Below, piece by piece: positions 24,717 through 38,250 of a stretch of DNA of 64,000 nucleotides. The stretch's first letter is position 1, and each line of letters starts with the position of its first letter. Origin of the DNA: Ptiloglossa arizonensis (Eukaryota; Arthropoda; Insecta; Hymenoptera; Colletidae); contig NC_135060.1 of assembly GCF_051014685.1 (NCBI RefSeq), positions 4,340,001 through 4,404,000 on the forward strand, in the 5' to 3' direction. The notes beneath the pieces are model-generated. The model made no database searches, was not told the origin of the DNA, and saw only the letters and a program-made list of their open reading frames with translations. The position numbers and the translations under genes were made by a program.

Positions 24717-25837
24717 GTACACTCGGATTAACTGCGCCCCGACACGAAAGGATCACGAGGGACGATCATCAGGCTGGTTTTTCGGTTACCTTTAGACAGC
24801 AGTGGGGGAAGTTGTTGTTTTTTTTTCTTCTCTTTTCTCTTCCTTTTTCCTTTTTCTTTTTTTTTCGTCGGCTCGTTGATCAACGAATGGTTCCCACACC
24901 GGCGGAGTTTCTATCCGTTCGAACGGACCCTCGAGAACTTCTCGATCGTTTCGATAATTTCCAGTTCAATTCTCCTGCAATTTCTTTTACAGAATTGCGT
25001 AATTGCGCTCGTCCTTGGACGATTTCGCGCCGAATATCGTGTCGATCGTTTAATTGCAACGGAACGTTACGAAGTTACGTCGAGTGGCGACGAATCGCGT
25101 TTCTGACGACGATTGAGAGAGAGAGAGAGAGAGAGACTTGCAATGTCGATACCGAGTGTACAGGGTGTACCGTGAATACCAAACTGTGATCACATCGTAG
25201 TGCTCTATTTTTTGAGGGGGAATCGCCCAACTTGACGGTCTTTATCGATGGAATGGATTAGGTCTGGGTCAGGTTTGTGGGGAAAAAAGAATTGTGCAAG
25301 TATACATAACCGAGCGCGTGTAACGTAATAATAACAAAGTTGAACTTTTTTTTACAAAGCTTTTCTATAGCACAAACGAAACACATTTTCGTCGCAGTAG
25401 TTAGTTCCTTCGGTAATTTTTTGCGAAGAAAATTATCCAGCACTCCATATATGGTGTTTAACAAGGTTAGGGCCAAATTTATACCACGTGTTACCGATGT
25501 CGAATACATGAAAAAATTTGGTACAAACGAACGTTCGAAAATTATCTTTACTAAAAAGATATCTGTGATTCACTGTGGCAGTTACAAGAAACGTTAAAAA
25601 ATTCTTCTTTCTGCGAGAATGTAAACAATAATAGCATGTAAACGTAATTGAGAATTGTAATACGTGTACAACGAATTGTAATTTTCGGACGTATGTTTAC
25701 GCGAACTTTCTTTATCTATTTAACCGTGGTAACACGTGGTATAAGTTTGGCACTAAACTTTTCGGATACTTTGAATATTGTGCAACTGTTTCTACACGTG
25801 ACACGTTAATCGTGCATACGAACAATTAACTTTCCAC
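24717..25837. other. non-coding stretch after the candidate exon
   Basis: T-rich runs at 24817-24867 and a (ga)n microsatellite at about 25115-25137 are followed by AT-rich sequence. No gene was recognised. Confidence 0.45.
25115..25137. repeat. (GA)n microsatellite
   Basis: About eleven uninterrupted GA dinucleotides. Confidence 0.95.
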
Positions 25838-25955
25838 TTCGGGTACTTTAATATTTTCTTATGGAAGAAGCTATATTTCTTTCGGGTACTTTAATATTTT
25901 CTTACGGAAGAAGCTATATTTCCTTCGGGTATTTTAATATTTTCTTACGTGCATT
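25838..25955. repeat. 43-base tandem repeat, 2.6 copies
   Basis: Units beginning cgggtactttaatatttt start at 25840, 25883 and 25926 (third with one base change), each followed by cttac/tggaagaagctatattt. The copies are almost identical and look recent. Confidence 0.93.
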
Positions 25956-28900
25956 GTATACTTTGAAATTCCAGTGTGAAACGTTGGTTCGATTCTAAAA
26001 ACCGTGGGTGACTTTCATATCTGGACGCAACAACAGGATAGCGAGAGATTAATTGTTGCACGACATGCACCTCTCAGTACCATGTATCTATTGTGCGAAA
26101 CGTGTCTTCGTAGAACGAGCAGTTTACGAGTAATCTAAGGTCGTCGAGATGGATGACTCACCTTGTACATTATATCTATAGAGATTCTTCAAATTAAAGG
26201 ATCAAGTTGTGGCAATAGGTTCTACGAATGGAAATAAAACGTTGTGTGAACACAGCTCGATCAAAATGTCGTAACAGTAGCATTTAACACGAAGAGAGCA
26301 GAAATTCGTTGTTGATACATTACGATGTAACAATGAGTTCACGATAATTATTCAATGTTTTTATACGCGTTCTGTTTACCACTCGAGTACGATCGATATA
26401 ACTTTACTACTTGTGAGCGATCGATTTAACTTTCATTGATCATTCGTTATTAATATTCCATTTCAAAACGGCCATTCGTGTCGATACAAGCCCGACATTA
26501 TTGATAAATTGTATTTCGTTTTTTTTTTTACGACTTTTTAATAACGTATTTCCAAACCTGTGTTTATAAAACGTTTTGTTCCTCGTTGTTATTTATGGAC
26601 AATATTGGCGCAGTTTAAATTCGACGGGAATTTTTCAACGTTTGATCGTCAACTCGGCCCGACAATGTTTTACGATTGCTCATTATTCGTTCGAACACTT
26701 TCTCGACTATTTTACATCCGGTAATCGCAAATAAAATCATTTGCACAGCGTAAAACCAAGTTCTCCTTCCTCATTTTATTTTATTCTTGTTTCATCGTTT
26801 TTTCCGCTTGGTTTGATAACAGCGTGTGGTTATAAACGTGTATTTATTTTTATTCTCATACGGAGTGAGTTGCCTAACTTGACCCACATTGAAATACTCG
26901 TAAACTGTAAAAAAAGAATCTTCGAAACGAAAGTTGCACGATACGGTAATCGGTTTCTTGTTACTTGACTACGAACTTAATTACAAAATTCAAATTTTGT
27001 TCGAAATATATTGTTTTTTTTTATATTGCCAACAGTTTCGAAGATATTCATCTTTGAACGATGTAAGTAGGGCATCCTGTACACGTCGTGAACACAATTT
27101 GGAAGTTATTCGGTTAATTTTGTCGTTTCGCGACCGTGTCTACGATACTCCATCGAGAGAAATATTCGAAAAGAAAATTTCCCACGTTATTTCCACGGCC
27201 AATTCAACGTCTCTGGTACGAACGAATCGACGCGATCGGTGTTTAAATCGCGAAATTTGTCGCGGGCTTTGAAGTTTGAAATCTTTGGTACGTTTAAGGG
27301 ATCGCTGGTTACAGAACGAGTAATTAAATCGAAGTGTGCGCGTTATCTACGCCTGTACGGAACCATTCGTCAAAGACTAACGAGTTGTTTTCCATTCTTG
27401 CTCATTCCCTGTTCCGAATTATTAACCTCACCACCATCGTTCGCGATGCTGCTCGAGAAAGCTACTTATTGTTCGGTTTCGTGGAATCGTGTTCGATCTG
27501 TCGAGAGGCAGCTTGCCTTTAATTAACGAATTGTTTGCCGCGCCGGTGGTCGTTCTTTTCGCGTTAACGGTTTCCAGATCGTTCGTGGACGTTAAAAAGT
27601 TGCTCGCGGTGCTCGAGAGCTGTCGTCGTTGGCTTCCGCCTTCCGTTTTACGTTACGCTAAAATCTAGACAAAAAGCAAGAAACCTTAGATCCTTATTTC
27701 GCATTATACGGGGTTTCGTTCGAAGAAAAGTTGCAGCGAGTAATCTTCTTTTAATGAAACTGATTCCGCGAACCTGAACAAAAGGTCGCCCCACTGATTC
27801 CCTTTTTCCAAAATTTTCCTCGACTTTGCGAGATCTTCGCTGGGAATTGTTTCGAATGTTCGGTTACTCGAATTCGTTCTCGAACGATTATTGTTCCGTT
27901 GACAGATCGTGAACAGTAGACACGGTAAAAACACTCGAAACATCGTGTTGAAATACCAGTGGATCGAGTACGGTATTGAATTATTGTGAACGAATTATCG
28001 TAACGAATTATTGTGAATTGGTGAATATGTTTGCAAGTATCAACGCGTAACGGACAGATATTTTACCGAATTTCGTACTCAATCGTACGTGCGATTGATG
28101 AATTTAAAAAATTTCGTTTCTCGAAAATGAAATCTCGTACGGAAACTTTCGTTCCACGTTTTCCATCGAAACGAAAATTTGTTTTTTATGCTGTGCGTAT
28201 CTAAAACATTTCATACGTTACGTTCAGATCGGATATTATAGATTAGATTAAATCACTTGGATTGCACAACTGTGTGTCGTTTCGTAACGTGCTTTATTGC
28301 TTCGCATAAAGCAAATATTTCAACTGTAATTTGACATTAATCTGTCCATAAATACACGGACGAATTATCATCAACGCGAACAAAGCGATTTAAACGCAAT
28401 AGCGAAGAAAACAATTTCCAGTGAACGTGTTACGTTTACGTTCGTGCAAATATCAATATTTATTCGTCACCTCAGAATCGATACCTCTCCTTTCTACAAT
28501 TTCCTTTTTATATTCAGTTTTGTCAATTGTCGATCGTTTGCACACTTTTTGCTACCAGTGTGCGTAAACGATCTGGAATCGAAAGTGTAAATTCTTTGAT
28601 TCTCAGAAAACGCTTTTCAAGAAGTAATATTTACTAAATATTATCGTTACTATCGAAAAAGGTGTGCTTCAAGCAGACTTCACAGTTCGATTCCACACCG
28701 TTTGCCAGTTTTCGTATCTTTTCTCCCGTCGAATGTCGACTACTTCTCGTCTCGTCGTGTCGTGTCGCAGTTTCCTAAATTTTGAACGATCGATGGAGGA
28801 TCCGTGCAGCCTCTGAACAGGTTGCATAGAAGAACCCGATTAGCAGCCGCCTTCCTCGAGCGTGGCGGGAATATCCCGGTTTTCGTCGTCTAAAAATAAG

Positions 28901-29420
28901 AAACGAGGCTATTCCCTGCGGTAGGAAACAAGGATGTCTTCGCCGGAGTCACGATTGTTGCTTCGCGATCGGAGTACGTTGATCCTCGATGCTCGACGCG
29001 ACGATTCCAAACATTTCACCGAGACGCGAACACGAGCTATTAATAGGGCTTCGTGCGTGTTACATTTATTTACACTCGATCAACTCACGGATCATTTTTT
29101 CCAGACATTGTCCATCGTTTCAACACCGCGTCGACAAACACAATCCCATCATTTTTCGATGAAACTTTAATAGATTATCGTCACTGGTATCGCGACCTTT
29201 ACAATTTCTAACGAAACGATATTAAACAGATCGAATAGCAAAGTTCTGTCTGTTCGGCTCGAGCGACGCTAACATTGGTAGACAAATTTCAATCGATTAA
29301 TACGATCGGAAATTGTTTGTTGATGCAATCTCCCTCGATACTAAAAGTGCCTCTTTTTCCATTATACCACGAAGGACGTCGTCGTCAACTTTTAATGGCC
29401 TCCCCGAGCATTTATCTTGG
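25956..29420. other. AT-rich non-coding stretch
   Basis: No gene, RNA gene or clear repeat is supported. The segment near 28700-28960 is somewhat richer in GC (cgtctcgtcgtgtcgtgtcgc) but has no coding signature. Confidence 0.5.
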
Positions 29421-29572
29421 ATACTCGAATCACGGCTTCGATTTTTTTCTTTTTTTTTTTTTAACGCCGGAATTTACGTCCTGATATTAGATTCGGTTCA
29501 AACACGCGGCAGAAAATTTTCAGTGACCGCAACAGCGTTATTTTCTCGTCGAAATTTATACAGTACCGCGAT
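29421..29572 (+). repeat. dispersed repeat, copy A of an inverted pair
   Basis: This segment is nearly identical to the reverse complement of 34068-34213. Shared landmarks are ctcgaatcacggcttcgat, a T tract of variable length, aacgccggaatttacgtcct, aaacacgcggcagaaaat and gcgttattttctcgtcgaa. Similarity stops abruptly on both sides. It is likely a fragment of a mobile or low-copy repeat family; no transposase is visible. Confidence 0.85.
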
Positions 29573-32500
29573 ATCGTAAACGCGGTTTATGGATGGACGT
29601 CTTTGTGCAGTAGTAACTGTTAATAAACCAAATACTCGTGCACGGGAAATTACTGCTTTACGATGTCTGTAAAACGTAACGACGGAACATTACAGTGTAG
29701 TTAATGTTGTGCACACGTACACACAAATATTTCACTTGAAAGGAGATCGCATCGGGTCGATAAGTGAATAAAATGACGGTTTTCTACTAAACTTCTTGAC
29801 GATGTTTCAACATTTCCGAATATTTACACGTCAAACTTATTCAAACACGTAACATACGATGAAAAATGATAACTTTACAACACAATTGTACTCATTTTTC
29901 GCCTATAGTAGATATTTTGAATTTTTTTCGATAAAATCGTATTCTCTTTATTCGAACACGGTGTTAGTTTCTCGATTGGAGAAACTTATCCTTGCGATCA
30001 GAATTGTTCATACCTGGAGTTCAAGAAACACGTTGTTCAAGAATCCTTTTCGTCGTTGCAACAAGTACGCGAGGTGTCTCGAATATTTGTCACAATTTTG
30101 CGTATCTCCAGCGTGAAATATAAACGGCGAAGAAAGTTATTCCCGAGCTGTATTAAAATTAAACAATCGTGGTCGTAATACGGTTTAATTAAGCTTCAGG
30201 TAAATGTGCCTCTGTTGAGTAGAATTACACCGTTGCGAGCTTTCGCGATGATTCCAGAAAGCCCGTTGCTAGATGTTCCATCTCTAAGGAACTTGTCTGC
30301 AGCTGATGCTCGGAAGTTGAATTATTCGTATTCACCATTTCGCCCGGTGTTGCACTAACGCATCCTTAACGAGACTTTAGTCTGCAAACAAGTTTCCGTA
30401 CGGTGGAATATTCGGTACAGGAATTTGTGGAAAGGTCTGTCTAAATGTACGATAAAATGGTGGCATTACGTTGACGATAAACGAAAGATTATGCGAACTC
30501 TTGGACCATTTGCCGACCCATTGTGATTAGTTACCACTGAATTCTATACTTCGTTGTATCGCTCCTCTTTAACCTATATAAATTCGAATAATGAAATACA
30601 ATAATTTGGATATAATAAATCAATACAATCGTGTAAGAAAAGTCACAGTAAGAGATTAATTTGCATATACGCGTTATAATACACGCGTTATAATAATCCA
30701 ATTAATATTTCGCACGCTTCTTCATCGGCTTAATGAAATCTTCCACATTATTAGGCATACTTGTTATTCTTTCTCGTGTAGTTTCGATATTTTCAACTTC
30801 GTGACGCATTAAACATTACAGAATTGGTTTAACGTAGACTTTCCTACGATCGTGAAATTAACGCGAAGAAAGTTCTTCTTCGTCGTAATGAACTATAAAT
30901 TGAAATAAGTGGATAACGACGAGAACGAAAAGCGTTTACTCCGTTCGTGTCCTTAACCGAGTATTGCTTAAATAATTTTCGTTCTGGTGTGTCTTTTACT
31001 CGCAACTTTTTATTCATTAAATAAAGTAGTTTTCCTTAACTTGCCGAATGAATAGTTCTAACGGCTCGATCTTCAATTGTTTGCGTTCGATCTTCTTTGA
31101 AACTTTTAATGTTCGTTGCTTCGTTCTTGAATTACTAATTTCTTTATTTTTCGAAGACGATCCGAAACGTTGCAGTAAAGAGCTCGGTCAAGATCGACTA
31201 AATTTTCGCTACTTTATTTATCACGTTGATAAGCTAACCTTCGATAATGGACGGATATTGTTCGATTGAAGCGACTTCGTGGACCGAGATCGATGCGAGC
31301 GTCTTCTTAAAAAATATTCAGTCAATGTCTCCGGAACGATACGACCGACCGAGCCATTGTTTCCGTATTCCATCCAAAAATATTCGTGGATCTGCTCGAG
31401 TAATAGCTCGAGATTTACGTACACGTTTTCTGTACCATCGACTAACCGAATACCTGTTTGCGGACCGATGCGACCGGACGATTGCTTCGTATTTTCTCGA
31501 AAAATTCCACGGTGATTTGGTTCTTGGGTCGCATACACTCGTTCTCCTTAATGTCAGCCGGCCAAATGTACCAATCGTTTTTCGATCGAAGCGATTTTAC
31601 GTTGCGGACCGACGCGACTGGGACCAGATAATTTTAGTTCAGGTTCGCTCGGCTGACGTGCCATTATTTCGTGTTTTTCTTTTTTTGTTTTTTTTTTCGA
31701 AAAAGAAAAAAAGAAGGACGAATCACTGCTCGTAACAGACGTACGTTTTCTCGTTAACGTTAACTAACCGGTTACATGTATGCACCATCGATGTAGCGTT
31801 GGTTGATTACAAGCCGATGCGACCACCAATGTGGGTCATTATTTCGAATTCTATCATTTATACTCAGGATCGACGTTTTCTCGTATATAACGAACAACTT
31901 TAGTTTTACAATACACAATGTTGGAATTAGGTATCCTCGAGTGTCCTCTTGGGACAAATTTGTTCACGTTGGCCGTGCCATTATGGTCTTTAAAGATTGA
32001 TCGGTACTCGAGCACGTGGCTCGTCTCGTATTGTTCGGTAATAGTTGAAATAATGTTGGGTGAATGAACATGTAGGCTAACACGAATTGCGATGATCGGA
32101 AAGCCACCAAGGATAACGCGCGACACTGTCGTCGGACATAATGTAGATCAGAGCGCAATTATTATACTATCGATTGCGAGTATCTACGCCATTGACCTTT
32201 CTAGTTCGACCCTGTAATCCAGCTTGATGTAGCACGCAATTCTCCAGTGTGGACAGACCGTAGCGATGAGAATACGCAGATGGCCGCGTTAATATTAAAA
32301 GACGCCTCGTCAATGTTTCCTTTATGATGCTATTCTTCACTGTTGCTTCGATTCCACGATACGAAGGGAGTACAGATTAGATACGTGTTCCTCGACGAGG
32401 CTCCTAATTCGTCATTTCGATACCAATTCGAATTAATTAATCATCGAACGCTTCGATCGGAAACAAATGTTGAAAAATATCTCTTAGCCGGTTTCGAAAA

Positions 32501-34067
32501 AATGTCAAATTCACGGAATTTCATTTATCGAACCAACGATGACGATGGTCGGTGTTTCAATCGCGACAGGAGTTGATTTCTGAACACTTTGAAGCTTAAT
32601 TTCCTTCGGTTAGTCGGTTTTCCACAAATTTCAAACTTTCCCAATTTATTTACCAATAGCAACGGCGACGATCGTTCTTCCGATAAAAGGTACACGTTCG
32701 GTGTAATGGTATTTAAATTTATCTCGTATTACGGGCATTTGCATTTGCGTCAATATTTCTAAACTGACATTCTTGGCTCTATTACGCGATAAAAAATTAA
32801 TAAAGTAACGATTGGATTTCTATCGGTGATTTTATATGCATAAGGCGCAGCTGTGGCCTTTTCCGTCACAAGTAATTTCTGTACGATATATTTTCGACGT
32901 ATTATCCTGAATTGCCGGTGGACTCGTCGATACGATTTAAGTGAATTGTCCTCCAGTGTTCTTAATTGATGTAAGAAAAGTTTCAAGCCGGCGAGATCAT
33001 CGAAGAAACAAAAATATATTACGCAAAGCTACGTAAAATTATTTCTCATTCGTGTATCGCACGAATTTCAATTTTTTGCTAAATTCGTTTACTAAAATTT
33101 AATTCAATAAGCAAAACGTAACGATAGGTTCGTAAATAGGACTCGATCACCTTGTTGACAAACAAGTACCTTTCCAATGACTTATTTCCATTCGTGCAGT
33201 CATTACCAAACTTAATTTACAAAATTGCGTCAATTCTACGCGTCTTAAGATAAGAACGCGTCGATAACAAGCGTCAATTCTGTAATAATAATAATAATAA
33301 TAATAAAAAAGAAAAATCTCGATCTCCCACGTTAACGTAGAATTCGTAATAACTCGGCAATTTTACGCAGAACTGTCGATATCGCGTTCTTCGAATCATC
33401 GAGCGAATCCCTCCGCTGTTAAAAAAATTTGGGTTACTCGACAACGTCAAGTAAATAGCCAATACAGTGAGTATCGACAAACCGGGTAGAATTCTTCTAT
33501 CATCGAGCAACGTTCTTTTTCTTTTCCCGTTTTTTTTCCCCCTTTTCCTTCGGAACGAGCAAATCCGTTTCGGTTGAGGAGAAGAGTGCTTCCCGATGAA
33601 TATCTCGCGGTTCGCTATAGACGCTCGAACTTCCGATTCTTCGTTCGTTAATGTCCCGGGGAAATTGCATGTAATCGTTAGAATTTATCTGTACGCTATA
33701 GAAGGAGCTGCTCTTCGGAGAAGAGAAGAGGAAGCTCTCGCCGATGAGCGTGCAGATAATTCGAAGCAATTTATCGGCGTAGCGTGTAACGGGTATCTAG
33801 CGTCCGCGTGCATAGCTTGTCCATTTTTATTTCGAGTCGTGGTACCCATGGTCGTGCACCGTGTCGCTTATCCGACAGCTGTAATGCAAATGAAGAAGCG
33901 CGATCGTCGAGACGATTCGCGATACGAAGCTTACTTTTACAAGCGCGATTCATTTTCACCCTATCCGTAATATTTTCATCGAAGAAGATTTACCCTCTTA
34001 TTACCGGCGGTTTGACCTTGCTTGCGCAAATATTTCGAATTAGCGTATTCCCGTGTAGAAAGATGGG
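29573..34067. other. non-coding stretch between the inverted copies
   Basis: AT-rich DNA without a supported gene. Between 31240 and 31830 loose copies of gaccgatgcgacc-like words recur about every 150-200 bases, a possible old repeat. A (taa)n microsatellite lies at 33283-33304. Nothing in the 4.5 kb between the inverted copies resembles a transposase or reverse transcriptase. Confidence 0.45.
33283..33304. repeat. (TAA)n microsatellite
   Basis: About seven uninterrupted AAT/TAA units. Confidence 0.95.
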
Positions 34068-34213
34068 ATACTGTACAAATTTCGACGAGAAAATAACGCT
34101 GTCGCGGTCACTGAACATTTTCTGCCGCGTGTTTGAATCGAATCTAATGTCAGGACGTAAATTCCGGCGTTGACAAAAAAAAAAAGAAGAAAAATCGAAG
34201 CCGTGATTCGAGC
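34068..34213 (-). repeat. dispersed repeat, copy B of an inverted pair
   Basis: Reverse-complement counterpart of 29421-29572, with only a handful of substitutions and a shorter homopolymer tract. The two copies face each other across about 4.5 kb. Confidence 0.85.
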
Positions 34214-36185
34214 ATCGAAACACAGACGGACTTCTTCAGCCTGGACACACTCGCGATGCGTTTTCTCGAACGATGATGGCTTGTCTCGCGACGTACGATT
34301 ATTGTCGCGGATTTCGTCGGTTCGATAACCGAAACTCGTGCAACCGTGAGCCACGACCCAGTTCCCGTTTACGAAGAAAACCACCGTTGAAATTTTTATG
34401 GAGTCGTAAACTATGATAATCTCGTCCCTTCGTAGTTGCTGCAGCAATTTCCTTATCTCTCGTCAGAGGCTGCTCCTATTCGTTGAATTTGTCCCCGGAT
34501 GACGTTTCTTCTTCCAGCAACACGAGGTTCGGCCGCGTTACGCGATTTGTACGCCGAAGACGAACCGCTTGAGAACTAAACTTTCGAAACGAGCTGGCAC
34601 TTGAAATTTAAATTTAATAAGTGCACGAAGTTCGCCAGACTACGAAGGGCGAGTGTGGCAACTTGGTCGTCTTACGTGGTTTATAGGTATGGTAAACTGG
34701 GGGAACGTTTCAAGCTTTTATCAGTTTCGCTTGATCGTTCCTTCAGCCATTCGGAGTTTACCAAAAGGTTCAATGTATTCGCGAAGCAAAGATAAGATTC
34801 TTATTGGCGGGAAAAGTTTCCGCTTTCTTTCGTTGTTTTCCATCGAAACGATTCTGAACACTCGATCCGTTTAAAAGTTATCGGAGTTCCTTTGAAAAAT
34901 TACCGTGTTTCGTTGTCTTTCAGTCGGAAAGTTTTTAACTATTTCAATGTCACGATGAGATCTAAATTCGTCAAATGCGTGCACGTTCTTTCGATTCTCG
35001 TCATTGTCCAAGCGAGTGGACAATTCCCCTTTTCTCGTGATTTTTAGCTCGTGGAACAGCAGCCATCGCCTGGCTCGTCAATAATACATCCAACGCGAAC
35101 TATCATCAGCGAAAATTATTATCGGGCTTCGTAAATGGGCTGGCCCGATCGCAAGCAACGCATGCGTGTACGAGTATCACCCGGTGAGATATTACAACGC
35201 GACCTTTCCGCTGGTTAGAATTGCAAATGCCCGGCTTTTGCCTCCTCAAATATTTGAATAATTTCTAGTCAACGAACGATTTATCTATTTATCGTTGGAG
35301 CGGTTTCGGTCGACCCGTTCTCTAATTTCCAGCCTCGATTTACAACGTGCACGAACGAACACATCCGAGGAATTTTTCGTGACGATTTTTTTTTTTCCAC
35401 GATTAGGATCGTTTGTGAAACGAAGCTTTGAGATAGGATAGTGTGTATCGTTATACGCCGTGCTTCTACCCTTAATTATCTACGGTGATGTATTTTGTAC
35501 ACGAAGGCACGATTTAATCCCGATATTCGAGATAGAAAAACACGGATAGTTTCGTTATTCTAATTACAATAGAAGAGTAATCGTATTTGGAAGCGTGTAA
35601 ATTATAAATAATAATAACGAGTACATTTTATGCCGATGTGAATAGTCGTGTGTTTATAATGTACGTTTTCGATCGAAAATTGCACGAATAAGTAATCAAG
35701 GGTTGAATAACGCTTACGTGCTACCAGAAATCTACTGGAATCATTATTAATTGGCTTGTGAATGTTAATACACGTTTGTGGTAGTACGGACGAGTTGTTT
35801 CGAAGTTAGTGTACAGGACGATTCGTGTAAAGTGACCAACCGAGCTATTTCAAAAAGTTGAAAAAATACAAAAAATCTATTCGTATAGAGGTGTTCTGTT
35901 TTGAGAGAGACATTTTATGTCAAAGTCAGCCAGGGATTAACTTCGTTTCTTTTTTATCGAAGCATTCAGGTTTTTTTTTTTGTACGGCAGTTTTCGATGG
36001 AGTAATTTATTTCGAAGATGAATGCATCCTCGATATTTTTCTCTTGAAATTAAGTATCTTCTGAAATATTTGGTTACTAAATCATTAGAATTATTACCTT
36101 TGAATTGCTTCCGATGAGTCTAGTTGCATCGCGTGGGCCATAAACGAACAGATTCTATTAAATTACGAAAAACTACCAAAACGTA
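34214..36185. other. AT-rich non-coding stretch
   Basis: No gene, RNA gene or repeat array was recognised. Confidence 0.5.
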
Positions 36186-36189
36186 CATA

Positions 36190-36795
36190 CGAAAAAGAGT
36201 ATACAAAATCCCTTGGTTGTTATTAAGAAGCAAAATTGCTCGTCAAACACGTCGATACAGTTTCATACCGAACGATCCATAGTGAAAGTCGTAACAAACT
36301 CATACTCGCATCATATATACATTCGTGTCAAACCTTCTGAGAAAGGATATCAAAACGTGCATACCAAAGAGAGCAAACAAAATCCCTCGATGGTCATTAA
36401 GAAGCAAAACTGCTCATCAAACATATCGATACAGTTTCATACCGAACGATCCATAGTGAAAGTCGCAACAAACTCATACTCGCATCATATATACATTCGT
36501 GTCAAACCTTCTGAGAAAGGATATCAAAACGTGCATACCAAAGAGAGCAAACAAAATCCCTCGATGGTCATTAAGAAGCAAAACTGCTCGTCAAACATGT
36601 CGATACAGTTTCATACCGAACGATCCCCAGTGAAAATCGTAAACAACTCACACTCTGTACATTCACGTCGAACCTTCTAAGAAAGGATATCAAAAGCTAC
36701 ATTCGAAAGAGAGGGCACAAAATCCCTTGATCCTCATCCACATCGAAGTTGCTCGACAAACACGTCGATACGCTTTCAGACCGAATCATCCTTTC
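36190..36795. repeat. 174-base tandem repeat, about 3.5 copies
   Basis: The anchor taagaagcaaaa occurs at 36224, 36398 and 36572, so the period is exactly 174. Shared landmarks include cgatacagtttcataccgaa, catatatacattcgtgtc and ccttctgagaaaggatat. The third unit is shortened and a fourth, diverged one runs to about 36795. Because 174 is divisible by three, the + strand stays open for 155 codons across the array (36213-36680). The first two units are almost identical at all codon positions, so there is no sign of selection on protein; I treat it as a repeat, not a gene. Confidence 0.9.
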
Positions 36796-38250
36796 GCGTT
36801 ACTCTCCCATCGATAAACCAGAAATTCGTCGTCGTCCCCACCTCCCCTCTTCACCGACACAAAATTCAGACCGTACGAGCCGAACCAAGCTGCCAATAGA
36901 ACGCGACAGGGACATCGCGTCGTTGCTTCGTTATCGATAGAATTCCGTTACCGCGACGCGTGTTTGATACCCCGCGCAGTGAACGGCTCGTTTCGTCCCA
37001 AGAAAGAGACACCTTGCACCGCGAGAATCGTTTCGCCGATTCGGAGCGGACAAAGGGCCGATTACACCGCTCCGGTCCCGTACAATGAACGCAGGATAAA
37101 CACGCGACACGTGAGCCACGCGACACAAAAGGCACGAGGATCGAGGATCGTAGCACGCGTTCGGAACCGAGTGTACGTAGGACAGCTCGCGAATCGTTGC
37201 TCGTTGTCCCGTAAAACTGATTGGCAGTTTTCGCCGAAACCAATTAGAAGAATCGAACGGTCGGTAAACCGTGAAAACGGTTTTCGCCCGGAATATGCCG
37301 GATCTAGGTTTTTCCTGCTGGAACGAGGACGGTTGAACGTTCCACGGCGGGCGACCGTGAGCGTTTCCCAAGGAAAAGTTTGAATTCGGTAAACAGAGAA
37401 CGGGGATGTTTGCTCGAGAGGCAGCGAAAAAATGCAACGGTTTAATCAAAATGTAGTTTTCAATTAACTTCGTAGCGGTTCCGGTTACGCAACCGCCGTA
37501 ACTTTTCAAGGAATATATTTATTAACCGTGAACCATTGGAACGGCAGTTTTGCTGGATGGAAATTACGTTGAACGAGTCTTGGAAAAAATTTCGAAATTT
37601 TAATGTATCGAATCTTACGCGGTTCGAACCACTTTCCTTCCCTATTCACGTTCCCTGAAATAACGATCCGAGTCTTCTGTATCGATCTTTTGAGATATTT
37701 TATCAATAAATTAATTGCATCACATTTGCAGCGATGAGAAATTAAAAGAAACTTGAATCATTGTGATCCAAACGTTTCTCTCTTGCATCGCAAACATTCA
37801 AATTGATCGTAAAAACGGTTAGCTTCTTTCAATTCCGACACCAAAGTCGCTTTTCATTCCCATTTTTCATTCCCAGTCCACTTCGGTGTATTTACACGTA
37901 AAAATCGTACGCGTCGTTATTCCTCTCGGTACTTTCCATAATTGTATCGTTATCCCCCCAAGGAGGCTAAAATTGAAATACAAAAAGTTTGTCCTGCAAC
38001 ACGATCGTACCGTTCCATACGACGACAAACCGATGCTTTGGAATAATAAAGATACTAGATAATCGAGCATTTTGAAACGTTCGTTCCAAAGCGAAACGCT
38101 TCGTCGAGCATCGTTGAAATCGTGCGATCGTTTGACACGGTGTCGATTCGTTCGCGAGCCCTATCCACGAAATAAATTCTACCGCGTGGTAGAAACGCGA
38201 TACGTATAATTGTTGAAGCCACGCTCGATGGGAAAAGCGGACGCGTTTCG
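36796..38250 (+). other. 5' flank or untranslated region of the channel exon
   Basis: No coding signature. A good acceptor-like site, a pyrimidine tract ending tttttcattcccag, ends at 37876 and could begin an exon carrying 5' untranslated sequence, because an in-frame TAA at 38173-38175 rules out coding continuity further upstream. No TATA element is evident close to the ATG. Whether transcription starts here or far upstream is not decidable from the sequence. Confidence 0.35.

Noticed and set aside
28640..28705. gttcgattcc word resembling a tRNA B box
   Set aside because: No matching A box or cloverleaf around it; similar words near 17670 and 25990 also lack tRNA structure.
37862..37876. 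Good acceptor tested as the join from the candidate exon at 24716
   Set aside because: The resulting frame hits a stop after about twenty codons, before the channel reading frame; it can only begin 5' untranslated sequence.
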